Of a DNA stretch of 64,000 nt, positions 51,216 to 64,000 are shown piece by piece. How positions within the stretch are numbered: the first letter of the stretch is position 1; each line of letters opens with the position of its first letter. Made by a program: the position numbers and the translations under genes. Source of the stretch: Vanilla planifolia. Its lineage: Eukaryota; Streptophyta; Magnoliopsida; Asparagales; Orchidaceae. The notes under the pieces are model-generated. The model saw only the letters and a list, made by a program, of their open reading frames with translations. It had not been told where the DNA came from and made no database searches. Location of the stretch: NCBI GenBank assembly GCA_023846275.1, contig JAIUJO010000302.1, positions 514,001 to 578,000 of the forward strand, written 5' to 3'.

Positions 51216-54200
51216 GCATTCCAAATGAGATTCGATGAGACGTAACTTTTTTAATGAACTTTTTCAAACAAAAAATTTATTCTCTATTTATACATACTTT
51301 TTAGTTTTTTTTCATTCTTTTTTATTCATTATTATTTATACATGATTTGGCAATCGAAGATGTTACAAATCATCTCCTTAATATTTTGGAGTGTGACTTT
51401 CTCATTTAGTTTATCTTATTTCCTTAATTGTTTTCTTTGATTTAGCTATATTTTGATGAAACTCAAATTCTCATTTACTATGACCATAACATCCTTTGAT
51501 TTGGTTATATTACACAACTTTAATTTATCTTATTTTAGCTTTATTATATATTTTCTTAGTATTAAAATAATACTTTTTCATATTTTTTCTTAGTTACTTT
51601 GGTAATTAATAATTATTAAAATGAGCTAAGATCAAGATGAAATAAGCATTGTTGGGCACATTTCTGTGAGCTTTATTAAATTAAAAATTTATTTCTATAT
51701 TTTTAAATACTTTATTTACTAAAACCTTTGTAGCTTACTGAGACATTTTGATTTGTAACAAATTTGTGAAGAATGTTAGTAAACTTGATCCCCATAGACT
51801 CTTTTTGAATGCGACTTTCTCAAAAAAATTATCTTAAGTCAAAAATAGTTTGGCTTTACTTTTTTTCTAAGTAACTCTAAATCTCTTCTCATGCCACAAT
51901 TACATAACTTTTGTTTAGTTATACTACATTGTTCGTATTTATCACATTTTAGCATTGGAGTATATTTCCTTAATATTAAAGTTTTTTATTATTTATGCTT
52001 ATTTATTTTAGTAATTGATAAATATTATAAGTAAGGTCAAATCAAGAGGAAACAAACGTCATTGACTTATCTTGATGAGTTCTATTAAATTAGATATTAT
52101 TTTTTAAATATTTTTTTTTAATTTTTAATTTTCTAAGGTTTTAGCATTCTTTTAAAGATATTTCAATTTGTTTTCTAATTTTATGATCCTCAACAATTCA
52201 GAATGCATCTTTTCCTCACAATTTATCATATGTTTTAAATATTTTTTTTTTATTTCATTATATTATTATGAAACTCTAATTCTCTATTCCTTTGACATTT
52301 ATATCACTTAGGTTTGGATAAATTAAGTAGATCACTTGACTTTATCCCATTTTAACTTTAATAAATATATTCTTAATATTAAAAAAATTTTAATATATAT
52401 GTTTTTTACTTTTTATTTAGCAAAAATTCTTTCTAAAATTTGATTGAAATGAAACAGATACTATTAAAATTTTCTCAATGAATTCTATCAAATAATGTTT
52501 TTTAATATTTTTATTACAGGGTTTTATCAACTTTTATGAGTCATTTAAATTTGTACATGACTTGCTAATCAAAATTGTTATGCTCAATATCCTTAATATC
52601 TAGCAATGAAACTTTATTGTAGAACTTATGTCCATTTTTGAAATGTTTTCTTTCATTTTGGTTTATTGATATTATATACATTCCTTTGATTATTTTAATC
52701 ATATATTATTCTGATTTATCATATTTTAAATTTAATATAATTCACTTAATATTAGAATATTAATTTTTTATTATTTATTTTAGTCATTTTTTGTATTTCT
52801 AAATGAGGTGTGATGGGGAAAAACATGTCAATGACTTAGTCTTGACGAGATCTATCAAACTATATATTCTTTTTCAAAAAAAATTTAATATTTTATTTTT
52901 AAAATTTTCTCATGTTTTATGAGTCATTTAAACATGTGCTTGATTTGATGATCAATTATGTTATACTCATCGTTCATATTTCTAGCAACGTACTTTTTAA
53001 AAATAATTTATCTAATTTCTAAAAATAGTTTTCTTTGATTCTATTATATTAGTATGAAATGCTATATATTTAACATGTTTCTTTTATATCACTTTTCTTT
53101 GGTTATATTACATTATTTTAATTTATCACTTTTTAGTTTTAATATATTTTTACTTAATCTTAACTTATTTATTTTTTCTTATTTATTTTGTGTTACTTTT
53201 GTATATCATAATAATTCCAAATGAGATTCAATAAGGTTGAAAGAAGGATTGAAGGACTAGTCCAAATGAGCTCCATCAAAATAAATATTTATTTTTATAA
53301 TTTTAAATATTTTATTTAAAAATGTTTTAACATGCTTTTTAGTATGACTTGATTTATATATTATTTAATGATAAAGAATATTACACTTGATCTCCTTAGA
53401 GTCATGAAATGCAAATTTTTCAATTAATTTATCTTATTTCTTAAAGGTTTTTACTTTGATTTTCCTATATTACAATATAAATCCAAACATCTTCTCTAAT
53501 AGTATTTACATCACCTTGATTCGATTATAATATATTATTTCTATTTTTCTCATTTTAGTAATATTATTTTTTTAACATCAAAAATATTATTTTATTATTA
53601 TTTATGCGTCTTTACTTTGCTAGTTTAAAGTTATTATAATAGAGTTTAAGTTGAGATGAAACAAATGCCTTTTAACTTTTATTGAAGAGTTTTATTTATT
53701 TAAATAACATTTTTATATTTTTAAACAATTTTTTTGCTTTAAGGTGTTGACATGTTTTACGAGGTATTTCAATTCATACATGATTTGATCATCGAGATTG
53801 TTAAACTTGACCCCATTAGTATCTTGAATGCAACTTTCAAATGAAATTTTCTCATTTCTTTAAAAATTTTTTTTTGAAGTTTATATTTCATTCTAATTCT
53901 AAATCATTTGTTGCAAGACCCATATATGTCTAGATTTTTGTTATATTACATTGCTTTAATTTATCTTATTTGACCTTTAGATTATATTTATTTAATATTT
54001 AATTAATAAAATATTGTTATTTATGCTTGTTAACTTTTGTAATTCCAAAACAAATATGGTCAATATTAAATGAATGCCATGGACTTATCTTGCTAAGTTT
54101 TTATCAAATTTTTATGTTTATATTATTAAATGTTTTATTTTTTATGGATTAGCACTCTATATGAGTTAATTTCTATTTGTAGCTAATTTATTGATTGAGG

Positions 54201-55256
54201 ATGATACACTCAATCTCGTCAGTATCTTGGAATGTAACTTTCTTATACAATTTATATTATTCCTTGAAATGCTTTTCTTTGATTTGGTCATATGGTTACG
54301 AAGCTCTGATTCTTCTCTTTTAAGACCATTACAAGATTTTGATTTGGTTATATTACATTACTTCAATTCATCTAATTTAAAATTTAATATATTTTTTTGT
54401 AATATTAAAAAATAATATTTTTATTAATTATGCCCTTTTAACTTTAGTATTTGGAAGAAATTCTAGATGAGCTCTAATTAAAGAAAATGGTTATTAAACT
54501 CATGAAAATGAGCTCCACCAATTATATATTAATTTCTATTATTTCAAATATTTTAGTTTTTTGGGATTTTAAGATACTTTACTAGACATTTGGTTTCACG
54601 ATTGATTTGATGATCAAAGATGTTATGCTTGATCCCCTAAGTATCTTGGAATGTAAATTTTCATAATAATTCATTTCATTTCTTCAATTTTTTATTTTGT
54701 GATATTGTGTTGCAACTTCAAATTTACCATAAAATGACCTTTAAATAAGTATTATTTGGTTGCATTACATTTTTCAATTTTTGTCATTTTAAGTTCTAAT
54801 ATATTTTTTCTTAATATTAAAAAAATAGTTTAATATTATTTTTGCTTATTTTGTTTGTAATTTGTAGTTATTATGAACAAGGTTTGATAAAGGTTAAACA
54901 AATCTTGTTTCACATATCACTATGAGTTGTATCTCATTAAATATTAATTTAAAAATTTTTAAATATTTTTTTGTATTTTTGAATTACTTTATAGCCATTT
55001 TTATCTGTACTTAATAATCGACAATGTTACACTTAATATCCTTAGTATCTTTGATTAAAAAGTTCCCATGCAATTAGTGTCATTTCTAAAATACTTTGAT
55101 TTTAATTTTTATATATTACTATGAAAATATAACTCTTTTATTAAGTGATTTTAAAATCACTACAATTTGTTTATGTTATATTCAGGAGTTTATCTCATTT
55201 TAGCTTTGTTATATTTTGCTTTTTTTGTAGTAACAATATACAACGTTCAAGTGAGA

Positions 55257-55710
55257 ACTACAAAATTATGCCATTATTTTACTATTTGTTTTTTAATTTT
55301 ATAAGGATTTAGCATACATTATAAAACATTTAGATTCATACTTTATTTGAAGATTAAGAATACTATTCTTTATTTACTTTGTATCTTAAACAACAACTTT
55401 CCCAAAAATTTATCTAATTTTCCAAAGTAATTTTCGTTGATGTTCTTATGTCTCTTTGTAACTCTAAATCACCTCTTATTTTAATTTATAGGTTATTGAT
55501 TATCCTATATTATATTATTTTAAATTATTTCATTTTTAAATTAACATTAATATAAAAACTTTTATATTATGCCATTATTTTTATGGACTCCACTGGACTC
55601 CACAGGACGAGAACTACCAAATTATGCCATTATTTTTATATTTCTGTTTTTAATTTTATAAGGATTTGGCATACATTACAGGACATTTAGATTCATACTT
55701 TGTCATCTCA
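55257..55710 (+). repeat. Local copied segment replacing monomer DNA
   Basis: The segment near 55,257-55,350 (GAGAACTACAAAATTATGCC onward) reappears at 55,610-55,705. A shorter piece, TTATGCCATTATTTTTAT, also occurs at about 55,567. Between the later copies lies GGACTCCACTGGACTCCAC. Units A and B have about 0.33 kb of ordinary monomer at this place (25,740-26,090 in B), which C lacks. Confidence 0.75.
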
Positions 55711-57019
55711 TTTTTTTAATATATGATTTCTTATTTTAAACTAATAATTTATTATTATTTATGTTTATTTATTTTGAAAAGTCATAGTTATTCCAAACAT
55801 TTTTTGGGAAAAAATAGACACCATTGTACTTGCTTTATTCAACTTTAATCAAATAAGATATAATAAAGATGAAATAAATGTCATTTAACATATCTTGTTG
55901 AGGTCAAATAAAATAAATACTAATTTATATATTTTTAAAAATTTCTTTTATAATTTTTATACCTTTTGAGACATTTTGATTTACACTTGATTTAATGATC
56001 GAGGATGTTACTTTTGGTTACTTTAGTATCAAGGAATCAACTTCATAATATAATTTATCCCATTTCTTAAAATTTTTAGCTTTGGTTATCTTGAATAATA
56101 TAAAAATCTAAATAATCATGCATGACATCATTAAATCACTTTGATGTGGTTTTATTAGATTCTTTAATTTATTTCATTTCAACTTCAATATATATTTACA
56201 AAATATTTAAATAATCATTCATTATTTTTTTATTTTTTTACTTTGATAATTTGAAGTAATTCAAAAAAACCCTTTGATTAAGATGAAATAAGCATCTTTT
56301 GAGTCATCTTGATGTGCTCTAACTAGTTTTATATTGATTTTCTAATTTGTAAATATTTTATTTTCTCGGGTATTTGCATTCTTTAGTGCCATTTTGAGTC
56401 TTACAACATTTGAATATTAAGTATATTACATGCAATCTCTTGAGTATCTTAGAATGCAACTTTCTTATATAATTTTTTTTCAATACTTCAAATTTATTTT
56501 TTTAGTTTGGCTACCCTACTATCTAACTGTAAAGCTCATATCATGTTACTTGTACATTGCTTCAATTTTTTATGTTACATTACTTTAATATTTCTCATTT
56601 TAATGTTAAAATATACTTAATATTAAAATAAAAAGTTATTATTATTTGTGCTTATTTTCATTAGTAATTTATAATAATTACAAATCATGCTTGATTAAGA
56701 TGAAATAGATGTCAATGGACTCATCTAAACAAACTCCATATAATTAAATATTCATTTTCTATACTTCTAGATATTTTATGTTCTAGGGTTTTGGCATGCT
56801 TTACAAGTCATTTTTATTTATACATGTTTTAGTTATTGAGGTGGTTACACCCAATCTTGTTAATATCGTAGAACTGAATTATCCCATATATTTGCTAACA
56901 TTTCTATAAATATTTTGCAATGATTCGATTAGATTACTATATAACACATAAACTCTTTTTATATGACTTCTAAAATGATTTCATTTGGTTATATTATATT
57001 TATTCAATCTGTCTCATTT

Positions 57020-57056
57020 TCACACACACACAAACACACACAGATATATATATTCT
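57020..57056. repeat. Compound (CA)n(TA)n microsatellite, unit C copy
   Basis: CA run, then AGATATATATAT, at the same monomer position as 8,276-8,330 and 27,400-27,443. The shortest of the three. Confidence 0.9.
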
Positions 57057-60000
57057 TAATATTTTAAAAAATAATTTATTATTGTTTGTTCTTATTAATT
57101 CAATAATTCTTAGTAATTCTAAGTGATGTCTAATCATGGCAAAAGAAACATCGTTGGACTGCTATAAAATATAATTTTTCAAATATTTTGTCCCATTTTT
57201 TCAAATGCTTTACTTTAGTTTTGCTATATTACTATGTTACATGAAATCTCTTATTTGTGTGGCCCTTATATCACTTTGATTCAATTACATTTCATTGTTT
57301 CAACTTATCTCACTTTATTATTTACATATATTTATTTATCTTTAAAAAAATATGTTTTTAATTATGCATACTTTTGGTAACTTCCACATTTACGAATGAT
57401 GTCTGATTGAGATGAAACACATGTTGTTGGACTCATCTGGATGACCTCTATCCAATTAAGTAAATAATTTTATATTTTAAAACAACTCATTTTATAGCAT
57501 TTTGGCATGCTATAGATGATATTTTGACTTGTACCTAATTCAATAATCAAGGATGTTGCACTTAATTTATTTAGCATTTCAGAAAACAACATTCACTATA
57601 GTTTTTCTCATTTGATTTGGATGTATTTCTTCTTATCTCTAAATCTTTACTCATATAACATTTGAATATCTTTTTTCATTACATTAAATTGTTTCTATTT
57701 ATGTCATTTTAACTTTAAGTTATATTTACCTAATATTAAAATAATAATTTAATATTATTTATGCTAGTATTTATTTTGGAAATTCATAATAATTACAAAT
57801 CAAATCCAATTGAGATGAAACAAATTTATTTGGAATCAACCCAATGAGCTTTCTCAAATTAACAATTTTTAATGTTTTTAAATATCTTATTTTCTAAGGT
57901 TTTGGTATGCTATATTAGATATTTTGATTCGTGTCATATTTTAAGATTAAGAAAGTTGTACTAAATCTCCTTAGTATCTTATAATGTAACTTTCTTATAT
58001 TATTTATGTTATTTCAAATTTTTCATTTTTATAATGTAATTTTAAAAAGTTATCGTAAATCTTGTCCCATGCGATAATTACATCTTTTTAATTTTGTTAT
58101 ATTGTCTTGCTTTAATTTATTACATTTCAGCTTTAATATGTATTTTTTAAAAAATTTAGATAATAATTTTTTATTTTTTTATAATAACTTAATTTATAAT
58201 TAGCAAAATTCCCAGGGGTTGTCCAACTGTTACGAAACAAGCAACTCTCCTCAATAAGCCCTGTATCTAAATTAATTTTCTATTTTTAAATATCTTACTT
58301 TTTAGGGTATTTTACAATTTTTGAGAAACTTTAGTTCATTTTTATTTCATGATTGAATGCATTATACTTGACCTCCTTAGTATCATTAATGCACCTTTTA
58401 CGTACAATTTATCTCATTTTTTTAATGTTTTCTTTTCATTATATTTTATATCTATGAAACTCTAATTGCCTTATAATGTTGTCTTTCCATTGCTTTCATT
58501 ATGTTATATTTTATTATTTCAATTCGTTTAAGTTTAGCTTTTTCATATATTAACTTAATATTTAATTAATATTTCAACATTGTTTATGATGATAATTTTT
58601 CATTAGACTTATATCATTGAGCTCTATCCAATTGAATATTCATTTTCATGTTTTTATATATTTTATTTTTGAATGTTTTATCATTCCTTATGAGCTATTT
58701 TAATTTGTTACATAATTAATGATCATGGAGGTTAGCCTTAATCTCCTAAGAGGATTTAAACTCTAAATCTCTTCTCATGTGACATTTGCATCGCTATAAA
58801 TAAGAAATATAATGTTGCTTCAATTTATTTAATTTTGGTATTATTAAATATTTATTTGAGAATAAATATAAAAACTTGTTATTTTTATATGCTTATTTGC
58901 ATTGTTAATTTTTTGTTTCTCTAAATGTGGTCTAATCGAGATGAAACAAACTCGTTGGACTTGTCTCAATGAGTATTTTGTACTTTTAATTTTATTTTAT
59001 TTTTTAAATTTTTTAATTTTATATTATTTTTTACACTTTATTAGATGTTTTGATTTGTGTCATATTTAATGATTGAGGATGAAATACTTGAATAACAAAG
59101 TACCTTATATTCTAATTTTCTTGCACAATTTATCTTCTTGCTAAAGTTGTCAATTAGTTACAATACCATGTAACTCAAAATCTCCTTTCATTTGGCCTTT
59201 ACATTGCATTGCTTTTCATAGATTACATTGCCCTAACTATCTAACTTCATTGTTTTTATATATTTACTTAATATTTAAAAAAGAATATATTCTTAGATAT
59301 TCTTATTTTAAAAATTTATAATAATTCAAAATGATATCCAATTGAGACAAAAAAAATAATTGCACTTGTCTGAACATGCTCCATTAGTTAAAAACTTATT
59401 TTCATATTGTAAGGAATTTTATTTTCTATCACCAAGGCGTAACTTATGAAATTTTTTATTTTTACTTAATATGATGATCAAGAATATAATATTCAATCTC
59501 CTTAGTATTTAAAATGAATGCTTCTTATAGAATTTATCCTATTTCTTAAATTTTTTTTGTTTAATTTTGTTACGATGCATTGAAACTCAAATCTTTTGTA
59601 GTGTGGCCTATTTATTATATTATATTTTCTAAATTGGTCTCACTTAAGCTTAAATATATATGTACTTAATTGTAATGTAATAATTTATTATTATTTTTTC
59701 TTATTTACTTTAACAATTCATAGTAATTCGAATTAAGGTCAATTCAGACAAACTAAATATTATTAGATTTTTCTTGATGAGATCTATTCAATTAAATATT
59801 CAATTAAATATACATTTAAATATTTTATTTTTTTAATGATTCTGAATGTCTTAAGGAAATTTAATTAGTATGTGATTTAACAATTGATTATGTTTCCCTC
59901 CATTTCTTTAGTGTCATGGGATGCAACTTTCACATCCATTGTTTCTTATTTTTTTAATTTTTGCTTTCTTTTGGCTATATTACAATTAAATTATAATTAT

Positions 60001-63000
60001 ACTCTCATGTGACCTTTGCATTGCTTAGCTTTGCTTATATTATACTTCCATAATTGAGCACATTTCAAATGTATTATATATTTTCATAATATTTAAAAAA
60101 TACTTTTATTTGTGCATATTTGTCATAGTAATTTTTAGTAATTCAAAATTATGTCTAATTGAGTCAACAAAAGCTTTGTTATGCTCATCAAGTTGGCTCC
60201 ATTCTATTAAATATTAATTTATTTTAGATATTTTATTTTGTAGGATTTGGCATGCTGTACACTCAATGTTTTTTGTATCCTAGGATGCAACATTAGCTCA
60301 GAATTATTTCTAATTGTTTAAGTTTTTTCACTTTGATTTGACTTTATTCCAACTTATCTTTAAATTTATTATTGTCTGGCCTTTAAATGATTTTTGATTT
60401 GGTTATGTTACTTTGTATCACTTGATCTCTTTTCAAATTTAATATAAGTTTACATAACATTAAAATAAAAATTTAATAACATTTATGATTATTAACTTTG
60501 GTAATTTACAAAACTTCACGACTTATTTGATCAAGACAAAATAGATGTAGTTGGAAACATTTTCAAGAGCTCTATCAAATTAAAAATTCTTTTTAACATT
60601 TTAAAAAACTTTATTTTTAGTGTTTTCAGATACTTTATGGGACTTTCAAATTTAGACCTGATTTTACAATCGAGGATGCTATATTTGATCTCCTTAATAT
60701 CTTGGAATGTAACTTTCTCATGAGATTTACTTAATCCATCAAATTTTTCCCTTTGACTTGGTTATAGAAGTATATATGGTCTAAATTTTGTCTCATGTGA
60801 CCTATGCATCACTTTGATTTAATTGTATAATATTACTTTAGTTTATCTTGTTTCAACTATAATGTATATTTAGTTAGTATTAAATTATTAATTTTTCCTA
60901 TTTTACTCATATTTACTTTTGTTATCTATAATAATTCTTAGTGAAGCATTTTTGGGATGACGAGCATCACTAACTCATCTCAAATGGCTCTATGGCTGTG
61001 TTAAGATTTATTAAACATTTTGGTTTGATTATATTATGATAAAACTTTAATTAACCACACATGCATTTTTTACACTAGTTTAGTTTATATTGATTTATCT
61101 TATTATATATTTAATTAATATAAAAAATGTTAATTTATTATTATTTATGCTTATTTATTTTGTGAACTTATAGTATTTATAAACCATGTGAGCTTGAGAT
61201 GAAAAAAGTTGTTGCATTTTCTTAAAAAAGTTTTATACAATTAAATATTTATTTTATATTTTATAATTAATATTATTTTCTATATATTTGGTCTTTTTAA
61301 CAATAGGCTTCAAATCCTATAAAATTTGATCATCAAAGGTGTTACTTTATATCTCCTTAGTATCTTAAAAAAATATTTTTCATACAATTAAATTTATTTC
61401 TTCAAATTGTTTACTTTGATTTGGTTATGTCATAATAAAACTCTAGTTCAACCCTCCATGACCTTTAAATTATCTTTATTTGATTATGTTATATTTTATA
61501 AATTTATCTCATTTATGCATTAATATACAATCACATAACATTAAATTAATAATTTTAATGAAAGGTGATGTTACACCAAGTTTATTTAATATCCTTAAAT
61601 GCAACTTGCCATAAAATTTACCTTTGATTATTAATATTGTTTTACTTTGATTTAGTTATATTAATTTGAAACTATAAATCTACTCTCTAGTAATCTTTAC
61701 ATTGATTTGATATGGTTATATAACATTATTTTAACATCTCTCATTTTAGATTTAATATATATTTATTAAATATTAAAATAATAATTTATTATTATTTATG
61801 ATTATTTATTATTGTAATACATAGTAATACTTTATGAAGATTTAATGAGGCTAATTAAATAATGGGTTCTATCTAATTAAACATTTATTTATAAATTTTA
61901 AAATATTTTATTATTTATACAATAAGTATACTTTACATGTCATTTTAATTAATATTGAATTGATGAACTATGATGTTACACTTGATATCCTTAGAATCTT
62001 TGAATGCAACGTTCTTATAAAGTTTGTTTTACTTCAAATGTTTCACCTAATTTGCCTATATTTTTGTAAAACTATAATTCTTATCTTGTGTGGCCTTGGT
62101 GTCACTTCAATTTAGTTATATTATATTATTTCAATATATCTCATTATTTTCTTTAATGAATATTTACTTAATATTAAAATAATAAGTGTTAGTTATTTAT
62201 GCCTTTTAATTTTGTTAATACATAGTAATTCACAAAGGAGTTTTGATTTAAGCTAAACAATATCATTTGACTCCTTTAGACAAACTATATCAAATTAAAT
62301 AGTCAATTTTTAAATTATAAATATTTTATTTTCGATGACCTTTAGCATGCCTTATGACAAATTTTAATTCATATAAGAATTGATGATCAAGGATGTCACG
62401 CTCAATCTAATTAGAATGTTGGAATACTAATTTCCAATTCAATTTGCATTATTTATTCAAATGTTTCACTTTAGTTATGTCATATTACTACTAAACACTG
62501 ATTTACTTCTCTTATGATGTTGACATGTCTTTATTGTGATAAATTATATTGCTTCAATTCAATTAACTTTAGGTTTATTATACATTAACTCTATTATAAA
62601 TTAATACTTTGTAATTTTTTATGATAATTGATTTGTGTAATTCATAATAATTTCAAAAGACATTTGATTGAGATTAAAGAAATATTATTGGACGTTTTTG
62701 TAATTACATTTTTTTAAAAATTTTAAAATTTTTTTTGGCTTTATCAAGTTTTATGTCAAATATTAATTTATATTTGATTTTAATAATCGAGGATATTACT
62801 CTAGATCTCCTTACTATCTTGGAATATAACTTTCTTATACAAAGTTTCTCATTTATTTATATTTTTGTAATTATTTCCTTATATTTCTATTTAACTCTAA
62901 TCTCTTATCATGTGTCCTTTAAATCAATTTGATTTTACTATATTACATTGCTTCAATTTATCTCAGATCAACTTTGACATATATTTACTTAATATTAAAA

Positions 63001-63668
63001 TATTAACTTGTTATTATTTATGCCTATTTACTTGGGTTATTCTAAGTAATTTCAAACAAAATAGATTGATATGAAATCGAAGTCATTATATTTGTCTACA
63101 TTAGCTTTATCTAATTAAAAATTCATTTTGATATTATTAGAGTTTTTATGTTCTAGGCTTTTATCACAATTTAAAAGTCATCCAAATCAAAGGTGGTATT
63201 ACAATTGAAGATGTAACACTCGATCTCCATAATGTCATATGATTTAACTTTCATTATTTAATTTGTACCATTTTTTTAAATGTTTTAATTTAATTTTGTT
63301 ATCTTCCTACATAACTCTAAAAACAATCTTATGTGACCTCTTAAAGTTTTTTATTTGATTAAATTATATTACATCAACTTGTCTCAATTCAACTTTAATA
63401 TAAATATATATACACTAAATGTTTAAAAACTAATTTAATATTTTTTGCTTTTATTTCGTTATTAATTCCCTATAACTCTAAGCAATGTGTGATTGAGATG
63501 AAATAAGAATAAATGAAGCCCTCTAGGTAATCTCTATCCATTTAGATATTTATTTTTAAATGTTTATGGCTTTGGCATGTTTTATGAGATATCTTAATTT
63601 ATGCCTAGTTTGACAATTAACAATATTACTTTAGATCTTATTGTAATCTTGCAATAGAACATGAACAA

Positions 63669-63841
63669 AGGGAAGAAGAAGAAGAAGAAGAAGAAGAAGA
63701 AGAAAAGAACAAGAATAAGAATAAGAATAAGAAGAAGAAGAAGAAGAAGAAGATGAAGAAGAAGAAAAAGTAGAAAAAGAGAAGAAGAGGAAAGAGAAGA
63801 GGAAGGAGAAGAAGAAGAAGAAGAAGGAGACAAAGAAGGAG

Positions 63842-63873
<32 letters not shown>

Positions 63874-64000
63874 GAAGAAGAGGAATAAGAAGAAGAAGAA
63901 GAATAAGAAGAAGAAGAAAAAGTAGTAGTAGTACAAGTAAAAGAAGAAGAAGTAGAAGAAGAAGAAAAGAAGTCAAAAAATAAGGAGAAGATGAAGAGAA
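63669..64000. repeat. GAA-rich polypurine tract running off the window
   Basis: More than 330 bases that are almost entirely A and G on the plus strand. The core unit is GAA/AAG, with AATAAG and TAGTAG variants and occasional T or C. It replaces the satellite at a point equivalent to about 14,230 in A. Minus-strand reading frames across it (63,594-63,976) encode only Ser, Leu or Phe runs and are artefacts. The polypurine-polypyrimidine nature makes triplex formation plausible. The true right end lies beyond the window. Confidence 0.95.

Larger units (their letters stand above)
51216..63655 (+). repeat. Long satellite array, plus orientation, unit C (~30 monomers)
   Basis: Parallels unit A from about 2,430 to 14,230. 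Anchors lie near 51,375, 51,790, 52,190, 52,590, 52,975, 53,395, 53,815, 54,220, 54,635, 55,040, 55,380, 56,020, 56,435, 56,860, 57,570, 57,970, 58,375, 59,100, 59,500, 59,910, 60,270, 60,690, 61,350, 61,590, 61,995, 62,415, 62,805 and 63,225. C keeps about 0.6 kb around 61,600-62,900 that A lacks near 13,440. Stop-free stretches at 54,191-54,415 and 62,735-62,932 are not genes. The array is cut off at about 63,655 by the GAA tract. Confidence 0.9.
32837..64000 (+). repeat. Higher-order repeat unit C, longest copy, open at the window end
   Basis: Third unit. It begins like A and B, but its retroelement continues past the point (34,106) where A and B jump to minus-strand monomers. The sequence that follows the jump in A and B is found in C at 50,071 onward. 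C therefore holds 15,964 bases absent from A and B. From 51,216 on it parallels the A array, roughly 48.8-49.4 kb downstream of it. It keeps the ~5.36 kb block missing in B and about 0.6 kb of monomers missing from A near 13,440. Confidence 0.8.

Noticed and set aside
1-63655. Centromeric satellite
   Set aside because: Monomer size and AT-richness are compatible. However, strand switching, old monomers and the lack of centromere-targeted retroelement signatures give no positive support, and chromatin data would be needed.
63640-63670. TGAACAAA at the edge of the GAA tract is the reverse complement of TTTGTTCA at the equivalent place in A (about 14,237), hinting at a micro-inversion
   Set aside because: Only eight bases match, and the sequence beyond does not continue as inverted monomer, so chance is more likely.
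63594-63976. Three overlapping minus-strand frames rich in Ser, Leu or Phe
   Set aside because: They are the three readings of the GAA/TTC tract, with no start context or domain.
1-64000. CRISPR-like regular repeats
   Set aside because: The ~0.4 kb periodicity is that of a diverged satellite without short identical repeats and unique spacers.
1-64000. tRNA, rRNA, telomere or organelle DNA
   Set aside because: No cloverleaf with conserved TTCGA-type loop, no rRNA-like segment, no telomeric heptamer run and no plastid or mitochondrial gene was recognised.

Overview
The window is non-coding, extremely AT-rich repetitive DNA with no intact protein gene, tRNA, rRNA or CRISPR array that I can support. 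A nuclear, heterochromatic plant locus is the best guess. It consists of long arrays of a diverged ~0.4 kb satellite-like monomer and holds a decayed Ty3/gypsy retrotransposon whose integrase tail resembles that of plant Tekay/Del-type chromoviruses. CpG looks rare, as expected for old methylated DNA. The species cannot be named from this sequence.

Three homologous large units lie head to tail. Unit A runs from 1 to about 19,098, B from 19,099 to about 32,836, and C from 32,837 past the window end. Each begins with a ~1.1-1.3 kb island of gypsy gag/protease remnant. A and B continue as a ~1.15 kb arm of monomers in minus orientation, a long plus-orientation array (2,426-18,655 and 21,364-32,380), and a ~450 bp non-monomer spacer.

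C appears to keep the older layout. Its retroelement runs on through reverse transcriptase, RNase H and integrase remnants to 35,947. Monomer blocks of alternating strand follow: plus 36,181-38,120, minus 38,121-42,935, plus 42,936-45,044, minus 45,045-51,215 and plus 51,216-63,655. A purine-only GAA-rich tract closes the window at 63,669-64,000.

Comparing the units gives a history. A and B share one 15,964 bp deletion (the equivalent of 34,107-50,070 in C), with a 3-base TTG microhomology at the join, so it arose before A and B separated. B then lost another ~5.36 kb, close to 13 monomers, relative to A. Neighbouring monomers are far more diverged from each other than equivalent monomers in A, B and C. 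The locus therefore seems to have grown by duplicating 14-30 kb blocks and decayed by deletion and strand inversion.

I found no functional gene system. The informative signals are the higher-order repeat, its breakpoints, the strand switches and the retroelement fossil. All identity and period statements are by-eye estimates.
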